64,000 nt of DNA from Pseudaeromonas sp041911695 (GTDB taxonomy: Bacteria; Pseudomonadota; Gammaproteobacteria; Enterobacterales; Aeromonadaceae). Within the stretch, counting starts at the first letter, position 1; each line of letters starts with the position of its first letter. A program made the translations under genes and the position numbers. Shown here one piece after another: positions 7,779 to 16,317 of the stretch. Below the pieces are notes generated by a model. The model had not been told where the DNA came from. It did not search any database and saw nothing but the letters and a program-made list of their open reading frames with translations. Location: contig JAYROM010000144.1 of NCBI GenBank assembly GCA_041911695.1, forward strand, positions 1-64,000, given 5' to 3'.

Positions 7779-8191
7779 CACATTACCGTCCGAGTTACGA
7801 AAGTGGTCTTAACTGACAGCTTGGCGGCCGCCAGAGCGAACGCTTCGCGAGCCAGGGCTTCAGGCACACCGTCCATCTCGTACAGGACCTTACCCGGCTG
7901 GATCAGAGCAACCCAGTATTCCACGTTACCCTTACCTTTACCCATACGCACTTCAAGAGGCTTCTCGGTAATCGGCTTGTCCGGGAACACACGGATCCAG
8001 ATCTTACCCTGACGCTTAACGTGACGAGTCATCGCACGACGAGCGGCTTCAATCTGACGAGCAGTCAGCTGACCGCGGCTTACCGCCTTCAGACCAAAGG
8101 AACCGAAGGAAACTTCGTTGCCGGCGTTAGCCAGACCACGGTTACGGCCCTTATGGATTTTGCGGAACTTAGTACGCTTTGGTTGCAACAT
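7778..8191 (-). CDS. rplP: 50S ribosomal protein L16
   Basis: 50S protein beside the A-site finger, needed for peptidyl-transferase activity. It has 137 residues (E. coli 136), with the basic start MLQPKRTKFRKIHKGRNRGL and the family segment GRGKGNVEYWVA-like at GKGKGNVEYWVALIQPGKVL. It overlaps rpmC by one base and follows rpsC by 13 bases. Confidence 0.97.
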   Translation of the reverse strand: MLQPKRTKFRKIHKGRNRGLANAGNEVSFGSFGLKAVSRGQLTARQIEAARRAMTRHVKRQGKIWIRVFPDKPITEKPLEVRMGKGKGNVEYWVALIQPGKVLYEMDGVPEALAREAFALAAAKLSVKTTFVTRTVM

Positions 8192-8204
8192 TTACCGAAT
8201 CTCC

Positions 8205-8918
8205 TTACTTACCGCGAGGCTTGCGCTTCGGCTTGGCCGGAGCCGGTTCCTGCTGAGCAGCGGCAGCTGCTGCGGTGACCGCAGCCAGACCACCCAGAAC
8301 CTCGCCCTTGAAGATCCAAACCTTGACGCCGATGACGCCGTAGGTGGTATGTGCTTCAGAAGTCGCGTAGTCGATGTCTGCACGCAGGGTGTGCAGCGGG
8401 ACGCGACCTTCACGGTACCATTCGGTACGCGCGATTTCGGCGCCGCCCAGACGGCCGCTAACTTCTACCTTGATACCCTTGGCACCCAGACGCATGGCGT
8501 TCTGTACGGCACGCTTCATAGCGCGACGGAACATAACGCGGCGTTCCAGCTGGGAGCTGATGCTGTCAGCAACCAGTTTGCCGTCGAGTTCAGGCTTACG
8601 CACTTCGGAAATGTTGATCTGTGCAGGCACGCCAGCGATGGTGGCGATTTGCTTGCGCAGCTTTTCAACGTCTTCGCCCTTCTTGCCGATCACGATGCCC
8701 GGACGAGCGGTGTGAATGGTCACACGAATGCTCTTGGCCGGACGCTCGATCACGATGCGGGAGACGGACGCAGCCTTCAGCTCCTTAGTCAGGTACTGAC
8801 GTACCTGAAAGTCACCGTGCAGGTTGTCAGCGAAGTCCTTGGAGTTCGCGAACCAGGTGGAGTTGAAAGGCTTGGTGATACCCAAACGAATGCCGTTAGG
8901 ATGTACTTTCTGACCCAT
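8205..8918 (-). CDS. rpsC: 30S ribosomal protein S3
   Basis: 30S head protein lining the mRNA entry tunnel, with helicase function alongside S4 and S5. It has 237 residues (E. coli 233). The KH domain shows PGIVIGKKGEDVEKLRKQIA with the GxxG loop GKKG. The tail after VLGGLAAV is an alanine run and then a Lys/Pro/Arg end, a little longer than in E. coli; this tail is variable in the family. Confidence 0.97.
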   Translation of the reverse strand: MGQKVHPNGIRLGITKPFNSTWFANSKDFADNLHGDFQVRQYLTKELKAASVSRIVIERPAKSIRVTIHTARPGIVIGKKGEDVEKLRKQIATIAGVPAQINISEVRKPELDGKLVADSISSQLERRVMFRRAMKRAVQNAMRLGAKGIKVEVSGRLGGAEIARTEWYREGRVPLHTLRADIDYATSEAHTTYGVIGVKVWIFKGEVLGGLAAVTAAAAAAQQEPAPAKPKRKPRGK

Positions 8919-8936
8919 TGCTTATCTCCTAGCCTC

Positions 8937-9269
8937 TTAGCGGTCGGACACTACCACAGTGATGTGGGAGGTACGCTTCAGGATACGGTCCGCGCGGCCT
9001 TTGGCACGAGGACGGATGCGCTTCATGGAAGGACCTTCGTCAACCATGATGGTGGCAACCTTCAGCGTGTCGATGTCCGCACCTTCATTGTGCTCGGCAT
9101 TAGCAATGGCAGATTCCAGGACCTTCTTAACCAGAACAGCCGCCTTACGCGGGCTGAAGGTCAGCAGGTTCAGAGCCTTGTCAACCGGCAGTCCACGGAC
9201 CTGGTCAGCAACCAGGCGAGCCTTCTGGGCCGAAGACCGGGCGAAACGGTGTTTAGCGATAGCTTCCAT
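8937..9269 (-). CDS. rplV: 50S ribosomal protein L22
   Basis: 50S protein whose beta-hairpin loop lines the exit tunnel and can influence macrolide sensitivity and nascent-chain stalling. The start is the second of two adjacent ATGs (9267-9269), which gives 110 residues as in E. coli and puts AAGGGG 6 bases ahead. The loop region reads PSMKRIRPRAKGRADRILKR. It is 10 bases after rpsS. Confidence 0.96.
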   Translation of the reverse strand: MEAIAKHRFARSSAQKARLVADQVRGLPVDKALNLLTFSPRKAAVLVKKVLESAIANAEHNEGADIDTLKVATIMVDEGPSMKRIRPRAKGRADRILKRTSHITVVVSDR

Positions 9270-9279
9270 CATTTACCCC

Positions 9280-9558
9280 TTATTTCTTCTTGGCCTTCTT
9301 ATCAGCGGCATGACCGCGATAAGTACGAGTTGGCGCAAACTCACCCAGCTTGTGACCGATCATTTCATCGGAAACGTATACCGGAACGTGCTGACGACCA
9401 TTATGGACAGCGATGGTCAAACCGATCATGCTCGGGATGATCATTGAACGACGGGACCAAGTCTTAACAGGCTTCTTGTCCCCGCTTTCCACCGCTTTCT
9501 CTACCTTCTTCAGCAAGTGCAGGTCAATGAATGGACCCTTCTTGAGAGAACGTGGCAT
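9280..9558 (-). CDS. rpsS: 30S ribosomal protein S19
   Basis: 30S head protein that forms a complex with S13 and contacts A-site tRNA. It has 92 residues, as in E. coli. Conserved parts are MPRSLKKGPFIDLHLLKKVE and HVPVYVSDEMIGHKLGEFAP. It follows rplB by 20 bases in the S10 operon. Confidence 0.97.
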   Translation of the reverse strand: MPRSLKKGPFIDLHLLKKVEKAVESGDKKPVKTWSRRSMIIPSMIGLTIAVHNGRQHVPVYVSDEMIGHKLGEFAPTRTYRGHAADKKAKKK

Positions 9559-9578
9559 GGTGATTCCTCTTTAAAGAA

Positions 9579-10400
9579 TTACTTGTTACGACGACGTACA
9601 ATGTACTTGTCGGTGCGCTTGTTCTTACGAGTCTTGTAACCCTTGGACGGCGTGCCCCAAGGAGATACCGGCTGGATACCCTTGTTGCGGCCTTCACCAC
9701 CACCGTGCGGATGGTCAACCGGGTTCATCGCCATACCGCGAACGGTAGGACGAACACCGCGCCAACGAGTGGCACCGGCCTTACCCAACTGACGCAGCAT
9801 GTGCTCAGAGTTACCAACTTCACCGATCGTCGCGCGGCAGTCAGCCAGCACCTTGCGCATTTCGCCAGAGCGCAGACGCAGGGTCACATAGGCACCTTCA
9901 CGGGCCAGGATCTGCGCGAATGCACCAGCAGAACGGGCGATCTGTGCACCCTTGCCCGGCTTCATTTCGATAGCGTGGACAGTGGTACCAACCGGGATGT
10001 TGCGCATCGGCAGGGCGTTACCTACCTTGATGCCAGCATCAGCGCCGGATGCGATCTGGTCGCCAGCCTTCAGGCCCTTCGGTGCCAGGATGTAACGACG
10101 TTCGCCGTCTGCATACAGCACCAGAGCGATGTGTGCGGAACGGTTCGGATCGTATTCCAGACGCTCAACCTTGGCCGGAATACCGTCCTTGTTGCGCTTG
10201 AAGTCAACCAGACGGTAGTGCTGCTTGTGACCACCACCGATGTGACGAGTGGTGATACGGCCGTTGTTGTTGCGACCGCCGGTCTTGCGCTGGTCTTCAA
10301 CCAGAGCAGCGAACGGCTTACCCTTGTGCAGTTCCGGAGTGACGATCTTGACGACGTGACGGCGACCCGGAGAAGTAGGCTTACACTTTACGATTGCCAT
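9579..10400 (-). CDS. rplB: 50S ribosomal protein L2
   Basis: Large, highly conserved 50S protein needed for subunit association and close to the peptidyl-transferase centre. It has 273 residues, as in E. coli. The C-terminal signature GVRPTVRGMAMNPVDHPHGG includes the histidine near the active centre. It lies 15 bases after rplW and 20 before rpsS. Confidence 0.98.
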   Translation of the reverse strand: MAIVKCKPTSPGRRHVVKIVTPELHKGKPFAALVEDQRKTGGRNNNGRITTRHIGGGHKQHYRLVDFKRNKDGIPAKVERLEYDPNRSAHIALVLYADGERRYILAPKGLKAGDQIASGADAGIKVGNALPMRNIPVGTTVHAIEMKPGKGAQIARSAGAFAQILAREGAYVTLRLRSGEMRKVLADCRATIGEVGNSEHMLRQLGKAGATRWRGVRPTVRGMAMNPVDHPHGGGEGRNKGIQPVSPWGTPSKGYKTRKNKRTDKYIVRRRNK

Positions 10401-10415
10401 TTATCTGGACTCCCC

Positions 10416-10721
10416 TTACTCGGCAGCGCCGCCCATGAAGTCGATGTCCTGACCCGGAACCAGAGTCACGTAGGCCTTCTTCCAATCGGAACGCTTGCCA
10501 ACACGAGCACCGGTACGCTTGGTCTTGCCCATCACATTCAGGGTGCGTACAGCTTCAACTTTAACTTCGAACAGTTTTTCAACTGCTGCCTTGATATCCG
10601 CTTTAGTTGCAGTGGTAGCAACCTTGAACACGATGGTGTTGTTCTTTTCAGCCACCATGGTGCTCTTTTCAGAGATGTGCGGAGCCTTCAGAACTTTCAG
10701 CAGACGCTCTTCACGGATCAT
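10416..10721 (-). CDS. rplW: 50S ribosomal protein L23
   Basis: 50S protein at the tunnel exit; the main docking site for trigger factor and the signal recognition particle. It has 101 residues (E. coli 100), starting MIREERLLKVLKAPHISEKS with the family motif APHISEKS. Its start overlaps the rplD stop by 4 bases (ATGA), implying coupled translation. Confidence 0.97.
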   Translation of the reverse strand: MIREERLLKVLKAPHISEKSTMVAEKNNTIVFKVATTATKADIKAAVEKLFEVKVEAVRTLNVMGKTKRTGARVGKRSDWKKAYVTLVPGQDIDFMGGAAE

Positions 10722-11323
10722 GCCAGCATCTCCTCGATTTGCTTCACTGCACCAGCAGTCATCAGTACCTTGTCGAAAGCGATCAAGCTGACCGGATCCA
10801 GACCAGATACGTCACGCACATCAACCTTGTACAGGTTGCGAGCGGCCAGGAACAGGTTCTCATCGACTTCCGGGGTGACGATCAGGACGTCGCTCAGTGC
10901 CATGCCTTTCAGCTTGGCAACCAGGTCCTTGGTCTTCGGTGCGTCGATAGCGAACTGTTCAACCACAATCAGGCGATCCTGACGTACCAGCTCAGACAGA
11001 ATGCTCTGCAGGGCTGCACGGTACATCTTCTTGTTCACCTTCTGGCTGTGATCCTGCGGCTTGGCCGCGAAGGTCACACCACCGGTACGCCACAGCGGGG
11101 AGCGGATGCTACCAGCGCGAGCGCGACCAGTACCCTTCTGACGCCACGGCTTCTTACCACCGCCGGACACTTCAGAACGGCTCTTCTGAGCGCGAGTACC
11201 CTGACGCGCACCATTGGCGTAGGCTACGACTACCTGATGGATCAGAGCTTCGTTGAACTCACGCCCGAAGGTAGTTTCGGAAACCTGAAGAGCGCCTTGG
11301 GCGTCTTTCATTACCAATTCCAT
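10718..11323 (-). CDS. rplD: 50S ribosomal protein L4, operon autoregulator
   Basis: 50S protein whose extended loop reaches the exit tunnel. In enterobacteria it also represses the S10 operon by binding its leader. It has 201 residues, as in E. coli. The loop region is KPWRQKGTGRARAGSIRSPL. It overlaps rplW by 4 bases and lies 17 bases after rplC. The hairpin with U-tract in the leader at 12315-12478 is the likely target for its attenuation function. Confidence 0.97.
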   Translation of the reverse strand: MELVMKDAQGALQVSETTFGREFNEALIHQVVVAYANGARQGTRAQKSRSEVSGGGKKPWRQKGTGRARAGSIRSPLWRTGGVTFAAKPQDHSQKVNKKMYRAALQSILSELVRQDRLIVVEQFAIDAPKTKDLVAKLKGMALSDVLIVTPEVDENLFLAARNLYKVDVRDVSGLDPVSLIAFDKVLMTAGAVKQIEEMLA

Positions 11324-11340
11324 TACTATCTCCTCAGACG

Positions 11341-11979
11341 TTACGCTTTAACGGCAGGTTTAACGATCAGGTTGCCGTTGGTTGCGCCTGGAACTGCGCC
11401 TTTAACCAGCAGCAGATTGCGCTCAACGTCAACACGAACCACTTCCAGGCTCTGAACGGTGACACGTTCGTTGCCCAGATGGCCGGCCATCTTCTTGCCC
11501 TTGAACACCTTACCCGGGGACTGGTTCTGACCGATGGAACCCGGTACGCGATGCGAACGGGAGTTACCGTGGGTCATGTCCTGGGTGCGGAAGTTCCAGC
11601 GCTTAACGGTGCCGGCGAAACCCTTACCCTTGGAGGTACCGGTAACGTCAACTTTCTTCACGTCGGTGAACACGCCAACGTTCAGCTCAGCACCAACAGC
11701 AATGTCAGCCACTTCGCTTTCGTTCAGGCGGAATTCCCACAAACCACGACCGGCATCAACACCAGCCTTGGCGAAGTGACCAGCATCCGCCTTGTTCACG
11801 CGGTTGGCCTTCTTCTCGCCAGTGGTAACCTGGATGGCAACGTAGCCGTCGCTTTCCAGAGACTTAACCTGGGTCACACGGTTTGCTTCTACTTCGATAA
11901 CAGTCACAGGTACGGAGACGCCGTCTTCAGTGAAGACGCGAGTCATACCAACCTTGCGACCTACGAGACCGATTGTCAT
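11341..11979 (-). CDS. rplC: 50S ribosomal protein L3
   Basis: Early-assembly 50S protein whose central extension approaches the peptidyl-transferase centre. The ATG at 11977-11979 (MTIGLVGRKVGMTRVFTEDG) has AGAGG about 9 bases upstream and gives 212 residues (E. coli 209); a TTG three codons earlier is less likely. The segment SIGQNQSPGKVFKGKKMAGH holds the glutamine that PrmB methylates in E. coli. Second gene of the S10 operon. Confidence 0.96.
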   Translation of the reverse strand: MTIGLVGRKVGMTRVFTEDGVSVPVTVIEVEANRVTQVKSLESDGYVAIQVTTGEKKANRVNKADAGHFAKAGVDAGRGLWEFRLNESEVADIAVGAELNVGVFTDVKKVDVTGTSKGKGFAGTVKRWNFRTQDMTHGNSRSHRVPGSIGQNQSPGKVFKGKKMAGHLGNERVTVQSLEVVRVDVERNLLLVKGAVPGATNGNLIVKPAVKA

Positions 11980-12002
11980 TGTTATCAACCTCTATTCCGT
12001 AA

Positions 12003-12314
12003 TTAACCCAGGCTGATCTGGACATCAACACCAGCTGCCAGATCCAGACGCATCAGAGCATCAACGGTCTTGTCAGTCGGTTCAACGATGTCTACCAGAC
12101 GCTTGTGAGTGCGGATCTCGTACTGATCACGTGCATCTTTGTTCACGTGTGGAGAAATCAGCACGGTGAAGCGCTCTTTGCGAGTCGGCAGCGGGATAGG
12201 ACCGCGAACCTGTGCGCCGGTGCGCTTGGCAGTTTCGACGATTTCCGCCGTGGATTGATCGATCAAACGATGATCAAAAGCCTTCAGACGGATACGAATT
12301 CTTTGGTTCTGCAT
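12003..12314 (-). CDS. rpsJ: 30S ribosomal protein S10
   Basis: 30S head protein, also known as NusE, a component of transcription antitermination complexes that links ribosomes to NusG. The ATG at 12312-12314 (MQNQRIRIRLKAFDHRLIDQ) gives 103 residues, the E. coli length; 19 in-frame codons further upstream belong to the leader. It is the first gene of the S10 operon, 23 bases before rplC. Confidence 0.97.
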   Translation of the reverse strand: MQNQRIRIRLKAFDHRLIDQSTAEIVETAKRTGAQVRGPIPLPTRKERFTVLISPHVNKDARDQYEIRTHKRLVDIVEPTDKTVDALMRLDLAAGVDVQISLG

Positions 12315-12478
12315 TGACCAGAGCTCCAAATGGATTAAAGAACAAAAACAGACCGCCCAAACCCCACTCATTGGTGGACTTGGAGGTTGTTTTTAACGTT
12401 TCTCCCCCAATCGGGGAGACTGTAAAGGGCACCCTTATCGGGTTACCCGGCCAGATGGCCTGCTGTCCGTAGACAAGC
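12315..12478 (-). promoter_or_regulatory. S10-operon leader with L4-type attenuator hairpin
   Basis: Leader of about 165 bases between promoter and rpsJ. Near its end CCAA..CCAC pairs with GTGG..TTGG (12357-12383), followed on the minus strand by GCGGTCTGTTTTTGTTC, so hairpin plus U-tract. Upstream is a second hairpin, TCTCCCCGATTGGGGGAGA (12401-12419). In E. coli, L4 with NusA stimulates termination at the equivalent U-rich hairpin and blocks translation of rpsJ. Length and layout match; L4 responsiveness is inferred. Confidence 0.65.
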
Positions 12479-12484
12479 CCGCGT

Positions 12485-12512
12485 ATTATACGGATTGCGC
12501 GCCGCCCCGCAA
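12485..12512 (-). promoter_or_regulatory. S10-operon promoter
   Basis: On the minus strand -35 TTGCGG (12507-12512) and a perfect -10 TATAAT (12485-12490) are 16 bases apart. It lies 170 bases ahead of rpsJ, just after the argH terminator. Confidence 0.8.
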
Positions 12513-12551
12513 GGGGCAGATCACACTTTCTGCGTGTTTTTTGCACACAGC

Positions 12552-12575
12552 AAAACGGACGCCGTAGCGTCCGTT
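12552..12575 (-). terminator. argH terminator
   Basis: ACGGACGC and GCGTCCGT pair around a 4-base loop (12555-12574). On the minus strand the stem is followed by TTTTGCTG. It lies 33 bases after the argH stop and separates the arg operon from the S10 promoter. Confidence 0.75.
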
Positions 12576-12608
12576 ACAACCATACCCGCTTCACCCCGGG
12601 TTGTTGGC

Positions 12609-13997
12609 TCAAGCTGGGTAACGGGCAGCCAGATGTGCCTGCATAAAGGCGACGGCTTCGGCAATCCGCGCTGGCGACACGCCGCCCTTCGCCACACGCT
12701 GGCCCAGGGTGGCCTGCAGTGACAGCACCGGATAGACATCCTCGCCAATCACCGGGCTAAAACGTTGCAGTTCGGCCAGGCTCAGCCCTTCCAGCGGCTT
12801 GGCCACCCCGAGGGCATAGACCACGGTCGCACCGACAATATGGTGCGCCTCGCGGAACGGAATGCCGCGCGCCACCAGATAGTCGGCCAGCTCGGTGGCA
12901 TTGGCGTAACCGCCTTCCGCCGCAGCCCGGGTGCGCTCGACATTGATGCGCAGGTCATCCAGCACCAGCGCGGCCATGTCCAGACACATCAGCCAGGTAT
13001 CCAGTGCATCGAACAACCCCTCCTTGTCCTCCTGCATGTCCTTGTTATAGGCCAGCGGCAGGGCTTTCAGGGTCATCAGCATGCCAGTCTGCGCACCAAT
13101 CACCCGGCCGGTCTTGCCACGGATCAGCTCCAGTGCATCCGGGTTTTTCTTCTGCGGCATCAAGGAGGAGCCGGAGGTCACCTTGGCGGAGAGTTCGACA
13201 AAACCGGCTTCACCGGTGTTGTAGAAGATCAAGTCTTCGGCAAAGCGCGACAGATGGACCATCGACAGGCTGGCGCAGTGCATCAGTTCGACGACATGGT
13301 CGCGATCCGCCACCGAGTCCAGACTGTTCCGGGTTGCCCCGGCAAAACCCAGATCCAGCGCCAGCGCCTCGCGGTCGATGGCATAGGCGGTACCGGCCAG
13401 CGCACCACAACCGAGTGGGCTCAAGTCCAGCCGCTTGAGGGCATCCTGCAACCGGGTGTAGTCGCGCTCCAGCATCTCGACATAGGCCAGCGCCCAGTGG
13501 CCGAAGGTGACCGGTTGCGCACGCTGCAGATGGGTGTAACCCGGCAGCACGGTCGCCTGGTACTGGTCGGCAACCGCCACCAGCGCGCCCTGCAACCGAT
13601 GCACCGCCTGCAGCAACACCTCGCCCTGCGCCTTGCACCACAGCTTCAGGTCGGTCGCCACCTGGTCGTTACGCGAACGGCCAGTATGTAATTTCTTGCC
13701 CAAATCGCCGGCTCGCTCGATGAGCTTGCCCTCGACCCAGGAGTGAATATCCTCAGCATCGGAGGCCAGAATCGCCTGCGGGTCGGCCTGCACTTCACAA
13801 AGCAGCCCTTCCAGTGCCTGTTGTAATTGCGCCTGCTCGGCGGCGGTCAGCACGCCGACCTTGACCAGCGCGCGCGCCCAGCCCATCGAGCCCTGGATAT
13901 CCTGCTCGGCCAGCCGGTAATCGAACGGCAACGAATCATTGAACAGTTTGAACCGGTCATCCGCCGCTTCGGTAAAACGTCCGCCCCACAATGCCAT
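12609..13997 (-). CDS. argH: Argininosuccinate lyase
   Basis: Cytoplasmic homotetramer that splits argininosuccinate into arginine and fumarate, the last step of arginine synthesis. The ATG at 13995-13997 (MALWGGRFTEAADDRFKLFN) has GGGAG upstream and gives 462 residues, normal for the family; 17 in-frame codons before it are not conserved. The superfamily signature GSSLMPQKKNPDALELIRGK (about residue 280) carries the catalytic serine. There is no ArgA fusion at the C-terminus, unlike in Vibrio and Moritella. Last gene of argCBFGH. Confidence 0.96.
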   Translation of the reverse strand: MALWGGRFTEAADDRFKLFNDSLPFDYRLAEQDIQGSMGWARALVKVGVLTAAEQAQLQQALEGLLCEVQADPQAILASDAEDIHSWVEGKLIERAGDLGKKLHTGRSRNDQVATDLKLWCKAQGEVLLQAVHRLQGALVAVADQYQATVLPGYTHLQRAQPVTFGHWALAYVEMLERDYTRLQDALKRLDLSPLGCGALAGTAYAIDREALALDLGFAGATRNSLDSVADRDHVVELMHCASLSMVHLSRFAEDLIFYNTGEAGFVELSAKVTSGSSLMPQKKNPDALELIRGKTGRVIGAQTGMLMTLKALPLAYNKDMQEDKEGLFDALDTWLMCLDMAALVLDDLRINVERTRAAAEGGYANATELADYLVARGIPFREAHHIVGATVVYALGVAKPLEGLSLAELQRFSPVIGEDVYPVLSLQATLGQRVAKGGVSPARIAEAVAFMQAHLAARYPA

Positions 13998-14056
13998 CTT
14001 GTCTCTCCCCCGCCGCGCACGGATGTGGTCGTGCACGGGTGTCATCAATGTAATAA

Positions 14057-14085
14057 CGGGGCGGTACCGGATGGTGACCGCCCCG
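14057..14085. other. Intergenic hairpin between argG and argH
   Basis: CGGGGCGGT (14057-14065) pairs with ACCGCCCCG (14077-14085) around an 11-base loop. No U-tract follows on the minus strand, so it is more likely an RNA-stability or processing structure inside the arg transcript than a full terminator. Confidence 0.5.
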
Positions 14086-14133
14086 CTGATCAGGGCCTCC
14101 TGGTCAGGTGCCCTGCTGTTGTCTACCTGACCG

Positions 14134-15342
14134 TTACTTGGCCTGATCCTTCAGCGCGCGAATGCGGCTGGCCAGGGTATACAGGCGGATAAAGCCTTCA
14201 GCATGGCTCTGGTCGTAGACTTCGTCGGCACCGAAGGTGGCGAAGTCTTCCGAGTACAGGCTGTTCACCGAACGCTTCTGCACCGCAGTGACCGAGCCCT
14301 TGTACATCTTCAGCACGACCTCACCGGACAGGTCTTCGGCAATGGCGTTGGCCGAGGCGACAATCGCCTTGCACAGCGGGGTGAACCAACGACCGTCGTA
14401 TACCAGATGGGAGAACTCAGCACCCAGCTTTTCACGCCAAGCGCGAGTGGTCTTATCCAGTACCAGCTCTTCCACGGCTCGCAGCGCAGCCATCATCACG
14501 GTGCCGCCCGGGGTTTCGTAGCAGCCGCGGGACTTCATGCCCACCAGACGGTTTTCGGTGATATCGATACGGCCGACGCCATGCTTGGCAGCACGGGCGT
14601 TGAGCTCGACCAGCACCTGGTACGGGCTCAGTGCTTTGTCATCGACGCCGACCACTTCGCCTTCGGCGATGGTCAGCTTGACGTATTCCGGCGCGTCCGG
14701 GGCGTCCACCGGATCCACCGTCCACTGCCATACCGCGGCTGACGGTTCGTTCCAGGTGCTTTCCAGCTCGCCACCTTCGGTGGAGATGTGCCAAGCGTTG
14801 GCATCACGGCTATAGATCTTGGTGATCGAGGCCTTACACGGAATGTTGCGCTCAGCCAGGTAGTTGAGCAGCTCTTCACGCGAACGCATGGTCCAGATCC
14901 GCCACGGAGCGATCACCTTCAGTTGCGGGGCCAGTGCCGCCACGGCGCCTTCGAAACGCACCTGATCGTTACCCTTGCCGGTACAGCCGTGGGCGATGGC
15001 ATCCGCCCCTTCGGCGATCGCCGCTTCGACCATCGCCTTGGCGATCACCGGACGGGCCATCGAGGTGCCCAGCAGGTAGGTGCCTTCGTAGATGGCACCG
15101 GTCTTCAGGGTCGGATAGACGTAATCCTTGACGAACTCTTCTTTCAGATCCTTGACGATGCACTTGGAGGCACCCGACGCCAGCGCCTTCTGCTCGACCC
15201 CTTCCAGGTCATCCGCACCCTGTCCGACATCGGCCACGAAGCAAATCACTTCGCAGTGATAGTTCTCTTTCAGCCACGGCACGATAGCCGACGTATCCAG
15301 ACCACCCGAATAAGCGAGAACGACCTTGTTGATGCCTTCCAT
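14134..15342 (-). CDS. argG: Argininosuccinate synthase
   Basis: Condenses citrulline and aspartate with ATP to argininosuccinate in the cytoplasm. It has 402 residues, the length of the short (type 1) family. The N-terminal ATP pyrophosphatase P-loop is LAYSGGLDTSAIVPWLKENY, and HGCTGKGNDQVRFE is the second nucleotide/citrulline motif. Its ATG abuts the argF stop with no spacer, and its AAGGAG Shine-Dalgarno lies inside the end of argF. Part of argCBFGH. Confidence 0.97.
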   Translation of the reverse strand: MEGINKVVLAYSGGLDTSAIVPWLKENYHCEVICFVADVGQGADDLEGVEQKALASGASKCIVKDLKEEFVKDYVYPTLKTGAIYEGTYLLGTSMARPVIAKAMVEAAIAEGADAIAHGCTGKGNDQVRFEGAVAALAPQLKVIAPWRIWTMRSREELLNYLAERNIPCKASITKIYSRDANAWHISTEGGELESTWNEPSAAVWQWTVDPVDAPDAPEYVKLTIAEGEVVGVDDKALSPYQVLVELNARAAKHGVGRIDITENRLVGMKSRGCYETPGGTVMMAALRAVEELVLDKTTRAWREKLGAEFSHLVYDGRWFTPLCKAIVASANAIAEDLSGEVVLKMYKGSVTAVQKRSVNSLYSEDFATFGADEVYDQSHAEGFIRLYTLASRIRALKDQAK

Positions 15343-16260
15343 TTATTTGACTCCTTGATTGAACAGTGTGTGCATGATGGCGTTCTGCGCGTGCAGACGA
15401 TTTTCCGCTTCGTCGTAGATCAGCGAAGCCGGGCCATCCATGACCTCAGAGGTGATTTCCATTTCCCGGTGCGCCGGCTGGCAGTGCAGCACATGACGGA
15501 TACCGGTCTGATCCAGCAGGCCCTGGTTAATCTGGTAGGGCATGTACTTATCTTTTACCGCTTCCAACGGGGTGTTGTCACCCATTGACACCCAGGTATC
15601 GGCGTAAGCGACATCGAAACCGACGATATCGCTGACCTGATCGGTTACCGCCAGCTTGGCACCGGAAACACGGGCCAGTGCGGCGGCTTCATTGAAGATC
15701 TGCGCATCCGGACCGCTGCCCTTCGGCGAGACGATGGTGACATCGCTGCCCAGGATCGCGCCGGTGATTAGCAGCGAGTGGGCCACATTGTTGCCCTCGC
15801 CCAGATAGGCCAGCTTGACCTTGGTCAGATCGTCGTAATGCTCGGCAACGGTCATGAAGTCGGCCAGCGCCTGGCACGGGTGGTACAGATCGCACAGCGA
15901 GTTGATCACCGGCACGCTGGCATTATCACGCAACTCAATCAGCGTCTTGTGGGCATAGACGCGCGCGACAATGCCATCGCACCAGCGCGACAGGTTGGCG
16001 GCAAAGTCCTTCACCGCCTCACGCTGTCCCATGGCACCGTTTTGCTGATCCAGGTAGACCGCATGCCCACCCAGACGGTTCACCCCGATATCGAAGGTCA
16101 CGCGGGTGCGCAGTGACGGCTTCTCGAACAGGGTGGCCACGCTCTTGCCAGCCAGACTGGTGCGATAGGCGGCGGGATCGGCCTTCATCGCCTTGCCCAG
16201 CGCGATCAACGCCAGCAATTCGTCCTGGTTGAATTCATGGGTGGTTAATAAATGCCGCAT
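15343..16260 (-). CDS. argF: Ornithine carbamoyltransferase with HCQPA variant motif
   Basis: Transfers carbamoyl phosphate to ornithine to give citrulline. It has 305 residues. The carbamoyl-phosphate loop is EKPSLRTR (46-53), HPCQ is at 117-120, and the ornithine loop DTWVSMGD is at 211-218. The C-terminal active-site motif is H-C-Gln-P-A (249-253), where ornithine carbamoyltransferases normally have HCLPA. The context (between argB and argG) and the SMG loop still favour the ornithine enzyme over acetyl- or succinylornithine variants. This is inference from motifs; substrate preference was not tested. Confidence 0.9.
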   Translation of the reverse strand: MRHLLTTHEFNQDELLALIALGKAMKADPAAYRTSLAGKSVATLFEKPSLRTRVTFDIGVNRLGGHAVYLDQQNGAMGQREAVKDFAANLSRWCDGIVARVYAHKTLIELRDNASVPVINSLCDLYHPCQALADFMTVAEHYDDLTKVKLAYLGEGNNVAHSLLITGAILGSDVTIVSPKGSGPDAQIFNEAAALARVSGAKLAVTDQVSDIVGFDVAYADTWVSMGDNTPLEAVKDKYMPYQINQGLLDQTGIRHVLHCQPAHREMEITSEVMDGPASLIYDEAENRLHAQNAIMHTLFNQGVK

Positions 16261-16317
16261 GCGATGCTCCTTTGGCTGCGTTCGTGCTCTCTTCTTTAAT
16301 AGATGTCCGGTCGCGTC

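Noticed and set aside
132..12000. Many long open frames opposite or overlapping the ribosomal genes
   Set aside because: They mirror highly conserved ribosomal genes, have no ribosome sites and encode no recognisable protein.
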